Source: Acidobacteriota bacterium | GTDB taxonomy: Bacteria > Acidobacteriota > Terriglobia > UBA7540 | Assembly (NCBI GenBank): GCA_003171295.1 | Contig: PMYF01000138.1 | Location: 298 to 5,574 of the forward strand | Length of the DNA stretch: 5,277 bases | Reading direction: 5' to 3' | Part shown: positions 1 through 5,233 of the stretch, piece by piece | Numbering within the stretch: position 1 is the first letter of the stretch | How the letters are laid out: each line of letters starts with the position of its first letter | Notes under the pieces: generated by a model | Database searches by the model: none | Seen by the model: only the letters and a program-made list of their open reading frames with translations | What the model was told of the DNA's origin: nothing | Program-made: the position numbers and the translations under genes

Positions 1-347
1 GGGGCGTGGAGCATGTAGACGTGCAGCGTGTGGCTCTCAATCCATTCACCGCAATAGAACAGACGGCGGAGCAAACGCACGGCGGGGTCGATGCGAACCC
101 CCAAGGCCCGTTCGAGGGCATGGACGGCGCTCATCTGATAGGCAATGGGGCAGATGCCGCAAATGCGCGCGGTGATATCCGCAATTTCCGAATAGTGCCG
201 CCCGCGCATGAAGGCTTCGAAGAAGCGCGGCGGTTCGTAGATCTTCAGTTTGATGTCCGCCACGCGCTCGCCGGCCATCTTGATGAAGAGTGCGCCTTCG
301 CCCTCCACTCGCGCCAGCGTGTCGACTCGGATGGTGCGCCCCGTCAT
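1..347 (-). CDS. [NiFe]-hydrogenase large (alpha) subunit, group 3b-like, N-terminal part (3' end outside window)
   Basis: This is the catalytic subunit that would carry the Ni-Fe active site for reversible H2 oxidation in the cytoplasm. Only the first 115 codons are present; the rest lies beyond the left edge, so the C-terminal L2 cysteine motif cannot be checked. Visible landmarks are ARVEGEG at residues 12-18, EPPRFFEAF at 38-46, the N-terminal nickel-binding motif RICGIC at 61-66 (C63 and C66), and GEWIESHTLH at 100-109, all typical of group 3 large subunits. The residue four after C66, usually His in RxCGxCxxxH, is Tyr70 here. The ATG overlaps the stop of the small-subunit gene (ATGA, 4 bases), which fixes the start and implies translational coupling. 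No signal peptide is seen, and none is expected on a large subunit. Family assignment is firm; the exact hydrogenase subgroup is inferred from the operon partners. Confidence 0.93.
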   Translation of the reverse strand, partial: MTGRTIRVDTLARVEGEGALFIKMAGERVADIKLKIYEPPRFFEAFMRGRHYSEIADITARICGICPIAYQMSAVHALERALGVRIDPAVRLLRRLFYCGEWIESHTLHVYMLHA

Positions 348-1144
348 TTCCGTTCACACTCCTCGCTGGCTTTGCGAAACTGCCATGACCAGGCATTGAA
401 TCCGCGGAAGGCGCGGACGATTTGATCGGAAGACTGCCCGAGAATATGGAGCTGATTCGACAAGGAACTGGTATTCGGGCTTTCCATCGGGCCGTAGCAC
501 CCGTAGCAGCCGCGGTCGTAACTGGGGCAAAGCGCGCCGCAGCCGGCCTGCGTCACGGGACCCAGACAGGCGGTTCCCCGCGCCACGGTGATGCACACAT
601 TGCCCTTGCGTTTGCATTCCACGCACGTGCTGTGGGTGGGAATATTCGGCTTGCGTCCTGCCACCATGGCAGCGACCAGTTCGACCAGGTGCAGCTTGTT
701 GATGGGGCAGCCGCGCAACTCGAAATCCACCGGCACATGCTCGGCGATGGGGGTCGAGAGCTTCAGCGTGCTGATGAATTGCGGCGTGGCGTACACCACG
801 CGGATGAATTCGTTGACGTCCTTCCAGTTGCGCAGGGCCTGGATGCCCCCGGCCGTGGCACAAGCTCCGATGGTCACCAGAGTCTTGCACTCCCGCCGTA
901 CCTCCTGAATGCGCTGCGCGTCGTGGTGAGTGGTGATGGAGCCTTCCACCAGGCCAATGTCGTACGGCCCTTTCCGCATGGTCCGCGACGCTTCCGGGAA
1001 GTAGGCAATCTCCACGGCTCCCACGATGCCGAGCAGTTCGTCTTCGGCATCAAGCAGGCTCAACTGGCAGCCGTCGCAGGAGGCGAACTTGAAGACCGCG
1101 ATCTTCGGCCTGCCCTTGCGCTTGGATGAAGTTCTAGAGCTCAT
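344..1144 (-). CDS. [NiFe]-hydrogenase small (delta) subunit with three Fe-S clusters
   Basis: This 266-residue protein would relay electrons between the Ni-Fe site of the large subunit and the diaphorase subunits. The proximal cluster ligands are visible as CDGC (C23, C26), GACATAGG (C95) and RGCPIN (C146). Eight more cysteines near the C-terminus fit two further clusters: C174, C177, C184 and C193 (CVECKRKGNVC, then ACLGP), and C202, C206, C213 and C216 (AGCGALCP, then CYGC). The protein has no Tat signal or C-terminal anchor, so it is a cytoplasmic group 3 type like HydD of Pyrococcus sulfhydrogenase, not an uptake-type small subunit. The ATG at 1144 is preferred because it lies 11 bases inside the gamma gene end and leaves a short basic N-terminus before the conserved KIAVFKFASCDGC. 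The same frame stays open upstream to 1231, but that stretch is inside the gamma gene. The upstream ribosome binding site is weak (GGA), fitting translational coupling. Confidence 0.95.
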   Translation of the reverse strand: MSSRTSSKRKGRPKIAVFKFASCDGCQLSLLDAEDELLGIVGAVEIAYFPEASRTMRKGPYDIGLVEGSITTHHDAQRIQEVRRECKTLVTIGACATAGGIQALRNWKDVNEFIRVVYATPQFISTLKLSTPIAEHVPVDFELRGCPINKLHLVELVAAMVAGRKPNIPTHSTCVECKRKGNVCITVARGTACLGPVTQAGCGALCPSYDRGCYGCYGPMESPNTSSLSNQLHILGQSSDQIVRAFRGFNAWSWQFRKASEECERK

Positions 1145-1994
1145 ACTTGTCCAGCAGACGTTGGATTCGGTCGTAGGGGAAAACCGGTCCGTCCTTGCAA
1201 ATGAAGTGCGGTCCGTACTGGCAATGTCCACAGAACCCGACGGCGCACTTCATGTTCCGCTCCATGGAAACATAAATGTCTCCGCGCTTGAATCCTTGTA
1301 TCTCCAGTTCGCGGGTGACAAAACGCATCATGATTTCGGGTCCGCAGGCCATCGCCACCGACCGGTCCGGCCGCAACCGCGCATACTTGAACAAGGTCGT
1401 GACCATACCGACACGCCCATGCCAGCTCAGGCCGCCATAGTCAACCGTGGTCAACACCTGGGTTTCCGGCTGGCGGGACCACGAGGCCAACTCTTTGCGA
1501 TACAGAACATCGCGGGGACTGCGCGCGCCGTAAAGCAGCACCAGCCGCCCGTAATCTCGGCGATGGTTCAGCACCTCGTAGATGACCGGGCGCAACGGCG
1601 CCAGCCCGATGCCTCCGGCGATCACCACAATGTCGCGTCCGCGCGCGGCCTCCATGGGCCAGCCGGTGCCAAACGGACCGCGCACACCCACCGTCTCACC
1701 CACCTCGCAGCTCACCAGGGCATGGGTGGCGTTGCCCACCGAGCGCACCGTATACTCCAGCCGCCCGTGGTTTCCAGGATCGCCGCTGATAGAGATGGGC
1801 AGTTCCCCCACGCCAAACACCCAGAGCATGTTGAACTGCCCGGGCTTGAACGTCGATCCGTCCGCTTCACCTTCGGACTCGAGGCTCAGCGAGAATGTGT
1901 CCGGCGTCTCCTTGCTGACGCGCCGCACCGCGTAAGGCCGCGGCAGCATGGGATCGCCGCTGATCGGGAGCGTTTCTGTCTCTGCCTTCGTCAT
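1134..1994 (-). CDS. Hydrogenase gamma subunit: FAD/NAD(P)-binding reductase with a 2Fe-2S site
   Basis: This 286-residue protein belongs to the ferredoxin-NADP+ reductase superfamily branch that includes PyrK, AsrB and HydG of sulfhydrogenases. It would exchange electrons between NAD(P)H and the Fe-S chain. The FAD-binding half shows PGQF (51-54), GELPISIS (63-70) and RGPFGTGWP (105-113). The nucleotide-binding half shows AGGIGLAPLRP (126-136), YGARSPRD (155-162) and ACGPEIMM (216-223). Near the C-terminus four cysteines (C250, C255, C258, C266) have the C-x4-C-x2-C-x7-C spacing that ligates a 2Fe-2S cluster in this family. The start codon shares one base with the stop of the preceding gene (TAATG), with GGGG about ten bases upstream. 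Whether NADH or NADPH is preferred cannot be read from the motifs. Confidence 0.94.
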   Translation of the reverse strand: MTKAETETLPISGDPMLPRPYAVRRVSKETPDTFSLSLESEGEADGSTFKPGQFNMLWVFGVGELPISISGDPGNHGRLEYTVRSVGNATHALVSCEVGETVGVRGPFGTGWPMEAARGRDIVVIAGGIGLAPLRPVIYEVLNHRRDYGRLVLLYGARSPRDVLYRKELASWSRQPETQVLTTVDYGGLSWHGRVGMVTTLFKYARLRPDRSVAMACGPEIMMRFVTRELEIQGFKRGDIYVSMERNMKCAVGFCGHCQYGPHFICKDGPVFPYDRIQRLLDKYEL

Positions 1995-2452
1995 TACCGT
2001 GCCCCGTAAACGTCGAGCAATTGCATGCGGGTGGCGTTCAGCCGCTGTGCCGTGATTGCCGAGAAGCGCTTGAGCACCTCATAGCCCAGATCGTGATTCT
2101 GTTCACACTTCCCCCGCAGGCACTTCCCATCGAGGATGATTGCACGCGTCTCGACGGTAGCATGTGCGTGGAATTTCCACAGATAGGGAGGGAACAGCCA
2201 CGACCACCCCAGAACATCCCCTTCCGCCAGGGTTTCGATCACAATCGGCTTGCGCTGCGGCGCAAAGAGTTCCAGCGACACCTTGCCTGAGCGAATCAGA
2301 TAGAACTGGTTGGCCTCTTCGCCTTCTCTGAAGATGTAAGTTCCTCCCCGGAAGCGGGCATTCGCCGCGCATCCGGTGAGCAAAGTCGTATAATACGACT
2401 CCAGACCTTTAAAGAAGGGATGTTCTGCGATGATGCGCTCAAGGGTTTCCAT
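1994..2452 (-). CDS. Cyclic-nucleotide-binding-fold protein without HTH (Crp-like sensor domain only)
   Basis: This 152-residue protein consists almost entirely of a cNMP-binding beta-roll of the Crp/Fnr type: EHPFFKGL (10-17), the first strands with GGTYIFREGEEANQFYLIRSGKVSL (36-60, read in pieces), TLAEGDVLGWSWLF (74-87) and a C-terminal helix. It ends soon after that helix, so the DNA-binding domain of true Crp/Fnr regulators is missing. The phosphate-binding cassette is also changed: the usual Glu after G-x-x-G and the following Arg-Ser/Thr-Ala are replaced by GWSWLFPPY and WKFHAHA, so ordinary cAMP binding is doubtful. The ATG at 2452 is chosen over an in-frame GTG at 2461 because AAGGTGG lies five bases before it. 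It overlaps the beta gene by 14 bases and the gamma gene by one. A regulatory, ligand-sensing or structural role within the hydrogenase is inferred from position only. Confidence 0.88.
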   Translation of the reverse strand: METLERIIAEHPFFKGLESYYTTLLTGCAANARFRGGTYIFREGEEANQFYLIRSGKVSLELFAPQRKPIVIETLAEGDVLGWSWLFPPYLWKFHAHATVETRAIILDGKCLRGKCEQNHDLGYEVLKRFSAITAQRLNATRMQLLDVYGAR

Positions 2453-3674
2453 CGTTTCCACCTTCCCGCAAGGCTCGGACTTCTTCCGTGATATCGATCC
2501 CCACCGGGCACCAGGTGATGCAGCGCCCGCAGCCCACGCACCCCGAGGTTCCGAATTGATCGATCCAGGAGGCCAACTTGTGGGTCATCCACTGCCGGTA
2601 TCGTGACTTGGTAGAAGCCCGCACACTGCCTCCGTGGATGTAGGAATAGCTCATCGTAAAGCAGGAGTCCCAGCGGCGCCAGCGCTCGGCATGTTCGCCG
2701 CTCACGTCGCTCACGTCCTCGACGGACGTACAGAAGCAGGTGGGGCAGACCATCGTACAGTTGGCGCAGGTGAGGCAGCGCCCAGCGACATTTTCCCAGC
2801 GCGCGTGCTCGAAATTATCGTAAAGAAGCTCTTTGATGCCGGTGCGGTCGATGCTGCGCACCTGCTGCCGCGCGGCGGCCTCGACGGCCTTTCCCGCCTG
2901 CCCAACTTGCGCCGCCGTAGCCGCAGCCGTCTCCACTTCCGCCAGCACCTGCACTCCGCGCGCACTCCCCACTTGCACCAGAAACAGGTGCTGGTTGTCG
3001 TCGAGGAGTTCGGTGAGTGCCAGGTCGAACCCACTGCGCACCTCCGGTCCCGTGTCCATCGAGGCGCAGAAACACGTCGCCGCCGACTGCGTGCACTGCT
3101 GGGCGACAATGAACACGCCGTTCCGCCGGCCGCCGTAAATGGGGTCGTGGTACTTGTCCTGAGTCAGCACCCGGTCCTGCACCGCAATCGCGGCCAGGTC
3201 ACAGGCCCGGACTCCGAGAAAGGCATAGGGGCGCGGCGGCTGCGGCTCGTTATTCAGGATCCGGAACGATCCGCCCCGCCGCTCTGCCGTCCACAGTTTC
3301 ACATCGGCGGGGTGAAGGTATTTCTTCCAACTCTGCGGCCCCACGACAGAGCCAAATACCGCCTTGTCTTCGTGCCGCTTCAGCCGGTACTGCCCGGGAG
3401 CTTGCTCATCGGTCCAGCCGGCAGGCAAATCCTCATCGGATTCGATCTGATCGAGGACGATGGCCTTGTCTCGAACCGTCGGCCCAATGACTTGATACCC
3501 ACGCCGCAGCAACGCCTGAACGAGAGTGCCCAAGCCGCCGCGATCCAGAATCTTTTGCGTATTCTCGACCACGAGACTTACCTCAACGCCATACGCAATT
3601 GCGGGGACCAACTCCCCGCCGTCGGGCGGTATTGTAGACACTTCGGGAGATGAACGCAAGGCCGTTTCGTGCAT
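2439..3674 (-). CDS. Hydrogenase beta subunit, 4Fe-4S dicluster protein (HydB/AsrA-like)
   Basis: This is the first gene of the operon, encoding an electron-transfer subunit like HydB of sulfhydrogenases and AsrA of anaerobic sulfite reductase. From the ATG at 3674 it has 411 residues. Near the C-terminus are two 4Fe-4S motifs: C300-C303-C306-C310 (CLTCANCTMVCP), followed by PTCFC (C313, C315), and C379-C382-C385-C389 (CVGCGRCITWCP). The central domain has FLGVRACDL (152-160) and QQCTQSAATCFC (192-203), conserved-looking parts of the family. An Ala/Gln/Val-rich stretch at 247-273 is probably a helical linker. The start is uncertain: the ATG at 3674 has only a weak purine run before it, while a GTG at 3572 has GAGG eight bases upstream and begins just before the family-like segment VVENTQKILDRGGL. 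The GTG start would give 377 residues, close to the length of archaeal HydB. An in-frame TGA four codons before 3674 rules out longer forms. Confidence 0.92.
   Translation of the reverse strand: MHETALRSSPEVSTIPPDGGELVPAIAYGVEVSLVVENTQKILDRGGLGTLVQALLRRGYQVIGPTVRDKAIVLDQIESDEDLPAGWTDEQAPGQYRLKRHEDKAVFGSVVGPQSWKKYLHPADVKLWTAERRGGSFRILNNEPQPPRPYAFLGVRACDLAAIAVQDRVLTQDKYHDPIYGGRRNGVFIVAQQCTQSAATCFCASMDTGPEVRSGFDLALTELLDDNQHLFLVQVGSARGVQVLAEVETAAATAAQVGQAGKAVEAAARQQVRSIDRTGIKELLYDNFEHARWENVAGRCLTCANCTMVCPTCFCTSVEDVSDVSGEHAERWRRWDSCFTMSYSYIHGGSVRASTKSRYRQWMTHKLASWIDQFGTSGCVGCGRCITWCPVGIDITEEVRALREGGNDGNP
2458..2464 (-). promoter_or_regulatory. Ribosome binding site deciding the start of the cNMP-fold gene
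   Basis: AAGGTGG differs from AAGGAGG at one base and sits five bases before the ATG at 2452. The alternative GTG at 2461 falls inside this sequence and has no comparable site of its own, so the ATG is preferred. Confidence 0.6.
3581..3584 (-). promoter_or_regulatory. Possible ribosome binding site for an alternative beta-subunit start (GTG at 3572)
   Basis: GAGG lies eight bases before an in-frame GTG at 3572-3570. The 34 codons upstream of this GTG (from the ATG at 3674) show no recognisable family motif, whereas the residues after it do, so this may be the real start. Confidence 0.4.
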
Positions 3675-3715
3675 TTCTTTTTGTCACAATAATTCACCTG
3701 CGTCAGTGTCGTTTT

Positions 3716-3732
3716 GAAGCCTTCGAGGCTCC
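3716..3732 (-). terminator. Short hairpin after the decayed gene end; possible weak terminator
   Basis: In minus-strand RNA, GGAGCCT and AGGCUUC pair over seven bases around a three-base loop. One pair is G-U, which becomes an A-C mismatch on the plus strand, so the hairpin favours minus-strand RNA. It starts eight bases after the stop of the remnant at 3741. No U-run follows (AAAACG instead), so it is not a standard intrinsic terminator. Confidence 0.25.
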
Positions 3733-3740
3733 TACTCCGT

Positions 3741-3860
3741 TCAATCTGGAAGCGTCTCCGACAGCACGCGCACGAACTTTTCGCCCATGATGAGGCGGAT
3801 GTTGTGCTCAGAAATACCACCAGTCCTGGGTGGCTCAGGGCTACTGCTTCTGAACCGCTC
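3741..3860 (-). pseudogene. Remnant of a gene 3' end, resembling a membrane-dipeptidase (peptidase M19) C-terminus
   Basis: Between two in-frame stops (TGA at 3861-3863 and TGA at 3741-3743) the minus strand encodes 39 residues. From about 3818 the translation reads GGISEHNIRLIMGEKF followed by VRVLSETLPD and the stop. It looks like the closing helix of Zn-dependent dipeptidases, which often end with a segment of the form SxxxIRxIMGxNxxRVxxE. Here the usual Asn is Lys. The residues before it (Ser/Pro-rich) do not look like that family, and no upstream frame continues it, so it would be a truncated leftover, not a working gene. The resemblance is from memory of the family pattern and is tentative; a chance coding-like stretch is possible. 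Confidence 0.3.
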
Positions 3861-4125
3861 TCAGCATCGAACCCTCATTTACGCAGGCCTGCCGAAAACT
3901 CACCATCTGCGCGCGTCAAACAGCTCGCTGCTCTCCAGCTTTCTTGGTCCTAATGCGGGGCGTGAGAAATTTTCAGCTTCGGATTTTCAAGCGCCACTGA
4001 AGAAATGCAGAACGCATCGGCAGGCCAAGAATCTCACAGTGACTGGACGGCGCGCGACTTCCACACTTCTCCCGCAGAGGGCGTTTTCCGCCCAAATCCG
4101 CCTCAGTCCAATCCCGGCAAAAGAA

Positions 4126-4590
4126 TCACGCGGCCTTTACGTCCCCCGGGAGACGGGCTGGAGTGAGCTTGTCCTCATAGGCCTTTACCGCATGAAAGAT
4201 CGCTTTGTCAAAGAAGCTTCCAATGCGGTCCCGCAGCTCTCGCTCTTGGCGCAGCTCGACAGGCAGATCCACCATGCCGCTGGTCTGAACGAAGTGGAAT
4301 AAGTGGTTCTTGGTCGCCGTGAGGGCTGCAACAACCTCCGCGAGCGGAAAAGTTTCCGAATATCGGCAGACCGCCAAGTCGGAAAAATCCGTAGCAATCA
4401 TTTCCTCATTCCCCCGGCGGATACACTCTGCAAGACTTAGATAGACGGAGTATGTCCGAGAACGCAGCTCTTGATACGATAAGTAATGGTAATGGGGCGT
4501 TAGCGGGTTACGCTGCAGATCTTGAATAGCCCCACCTGTTAGATCCTCGGGATGGCTCTCAATGATTTGAACCAAGCGAGCAGCAAGCAT
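4126..4590 (-). CDS. Stand-alone RsbRD N-terminal-like helical protein
   Basis: The 154-residue product is predicted to be almost wholly alpha-helical, with no signal peptide, membrane segment or metal-binding cluster. Its pattern resembles the RsbRD N-terminal domain found in stressosome proteins and some sensor kinases: an early helix (MLAARLVQIIESHPEDL), a middle segment with LSYQELRSRTYSVYLSL (37-53), then PLAEVVAALTATKNHLFHF (82-100) and a final helix RIGSFFDKAIFHAVKAY. In those proteins the domain senses or transmits a stress signal, but here no STAS, kinase or other output domain follows before the TGA. The ATG at 4590 is firmly set by AGGAGGT five bases upstream. The gene lies 451 bases upstream of, and in the same direction as, the hydrogenase operon, so a role in its control or in a shared redox response is possible but inferred only from position. 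Confidence 0.72.
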   Translation of the reverse strand: MLAARLVQIIESHPEDLTGGAIQDLQRNPLTPHYHYLSYQELRSRTYSVYLSLAECIRRGNEEMIATDFSDLAVCRYSETFPLAEVVAALTATKNHLFHFVQTSGMVDLPVELRQERELRDRIGSFFDKAIFHAVKAYEDKLTPARLPGDVKAA

Positions 4591-4595
4591 GTTGC

Positions 4596-4602
4596 ACCTC
4601 CT
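4596..4602 (-). promoter_or_regulatory. Ribosome binding site of the RsbRD-like gene
   Basis: AGGAGGT is a near-perfect Shine-Dalgarno sequence, placed five bases before the ATG at 4590. It makes this one of the best-supported starts in the window. Confidence 0.8.
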
Positions 4603-4603
4603 G

Positions 4604-4635
4604 CTGAAACTGCTCTGAAACTAGGAGTGGAAACT
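4604..4635. repeat. Three direct copies of GAAACT just upstream of the RsbRD-like gene
   Basis: On the plus strand GAAACT occurs at 4606-4611, 4617-4622 and 4630-4635. The first two extend to CTGAAACT (4604-4611 and 4615-4622), exactly 11 bases apart, about one DNA helical turn. The set lies between the promoter at 4704-4732 and the ribosome binding site, inside the predicted 5' leader. Confidence 0.6.
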
Positions 4636-4703
4636 GGTGTGGTCCCATCGGCATCCGGCCATAGGTCGATCCATGCGATGTCCGGGTGCACTTAACTACG
4701 CAA

Positions 4704-4732
4704 AGAATAATCCTCGAGGGGGTGACCGTCAA
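4704..4732 (-). promoter_or_regulatory. Sigma70-like promoter of the RsbRD-like gene
   Basis: On the minus strand, TTGACG (4732-4727) is followed after exactly 17 bases by TATTCT (4709-4704), a good match to TTGACA-N17-TATAAT. Transcription would begin near 4697, giving a leader of about 105 bases before the ATG at 4590. The spacer contains the palindrome CCTCGAGG (4712-4719), which could be an operator. Confidence 0.6.
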
Positions 4733-4733
4733 G

Positions 4734-4758
4734 AGCAACTTTGAGCAGTTAGCAACTT
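4734..4758 (-). repeat. Direct repeat AAGTTGCT beside the -35 box; possible activator site
   Basis: Read on the minus strand, AAGTTGCT occurs at 4758-4751 and again at 4741-4734, the second ending one base before the TTGACG -35 box. The intervening bases (AACTGCTCA) partly resemble a third copy. Direct repeats abutting a -35 element are a common layout for activator binding, but no specific regulator can be named. Confidence 0.45.
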
Positions 4759-4916
4759 CGGAATATGGCAGGTAGCGGCGCGCCCGCCATGGCTGCTACC
4801 CAGAGCTCGAGTCTGCCCCTCCCCGCAAACCTTCGACATGACCTGTTATGCCACCCGCATGCGCCGGGATTGGTGTTTCTCACCAACCTGTTCGGGAGCT
4901 GCGTGCGGGGGCTCGC

Positions 4917-4928
4917 AAGGCTAGCCTT
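4917..4928. promoter_or_regulatory. Perfect 12-base palindrome, possible operator
   Basis: AAGGCTAGCCTT reads identically on both strands. A perfect palindrome of this size is expected by chance about 0.15 times in a region this long, so it is a plausible dimeric protein-binding site. No matching regulator is known to me. Confidence 0.3.
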
Positions 4929-5176
4929 AGTCGCCGACCGTAAGTGAGATTCGGCCTGAAAAACGCCCTTTGCGGATAGCAAAGCGGTGCGCCCTGCATA
5001 ACCGTCGGAAGATCCCCTTACCACCAGTAATCGACCCTTGCCGAGGCAGGCAAGCTTCTGGTTCAAGTCGGATCACCGGAAACTGATCCTGTACCACTAA
5101 ATTTAAACTCCACCATTACCCTTGCCAGCCTATACAGGGATTGCAGGGGATTCCCTCGACCTTGCCCCATCACAGA

Positions 5177-5195
5177 ACTTCGCGCAAGCCGAAGT
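5177..5195 (+). promoter_or_regulatory. Hairpin in the leader of the plus-strand gene
   Basis: ACTTCG (5177-5182) pairs perfectly with CGAAGT (5190-5195) around a seven-base loop. It ends 26 bases before the ribosome binding site at 5222. It has no following U-run, so it is not an intrinsic terminator; it could influence translation or RNA stability. Confidence 0.3.
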
Positions 5196-5221
5196 CCCGT
5201 CTGAAGAATTCCCACTACCCA

Positions 5222-5228
5222 AAGGAGG
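5222..5228 (+). promoter_or_regulatory. Ribosome binding site of the partial plus-strand gene
   Basis: AAGGAGG is a consensus Shine-Dalgarno sequence five bases before the ATG at 5234. An overlapping ATG at 5229 in another frame directly abuts the site and is therefore unlikely to be the start. Confidence 0.8.
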
Positions 5229-5233
5229 ATGCA

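Larger units (their letters stand above)
3675..4125. other. Gene-free stretch between the RsbRD-like gene and the hydrogenase operon
   Basis: No intact gene is supported here. The long plus-strand reading frame running from 3787 into the RsbRD-like gene has no ribosome binding site or recognisable domain, and it runs antisense to a better-supported gene. The stretch holds a decayed minus-strand 3' gene end (3741-3860), a short hairpin (3716-3732), and the leader of the hydrogenase operon. I could not identify a convincing -35/-10 pair for that operon. It could be transcribed from an unrecognised promoter here or by read-through from the promoter at 4704-4732. Confidence 0.5.
4591..5233. other. 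Long divergent intergenic control region
   Basis: These 643 bases separate the minus-strand RsbRD-like gene from the plus-strand gene at 5234. The two modest reading frames within it (minus 4749-5066, plus 4765-4947) lack ribosome binding sites and recognisable motifs and are not called as genes. The region contains the minus-strand promoter and repeats, a 12-base palindrome, and several short hairpins towards the plus-strand gene. No tRNA or known riboswitch was recognised. I found no convincing plus-strand promoter; TTGAGC-N17-TATGGC at 4741-4769 is a weak candidate. Confidence 0.6.

Noticed and set aside
2634..3653. Long plus-strand reading frame of 339 codons opposite the beta subunit
   Set aside because: Its translation is rich in Arg and His with no motifs, typical of an antisense shadow of a high-GC gene. 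The minus-strand frame has clear Fe-S motifs.
3682..3690. TTGTGACAA near the beta start as a Crp, FNR or Rex operator
   Set aside because: Only one half-site-like element is present; the second half required by Crp (TCACA), FNR (ATCAA) or Rex (TTCACAA) is not at the right spacing.
3976..4125. Fifty in-frame sense codons after the TGA of the RsbRD-like gene, suggesting readthrough or selenocysteine
   Set aside because: An open run of this length is not rare at this GC content, the extension has no recognisable motif, and no selenocysteine-type stem-loop was seen after the TGA.
3787..4302. Plus-strand reading frame of 171 codons
   Set aside because: It has no ribosome binding site and no recognisable domain, and its 3' third is antisense to the well-supported RsbRD-like gene.
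4749..5066. Minus-strand reading frame of 105 codons in the divergent region
   Set aside because: It starts at TTG without a ribosome binding site, has no recognisable motif, and overlaps the hairpin-rich region.
5056..5075. GGTTCAAGTC resembling a tRNA T-loop
   Set aside because: The flanking bases do not form a T-stem, and no acceptor, D or anticodon arms could be found around it.
5131..5136. TATACA as a -10 box for the plus-strand gene
   Set aside because: No acceptable -35 sequence lies 16-18 bases upstream.
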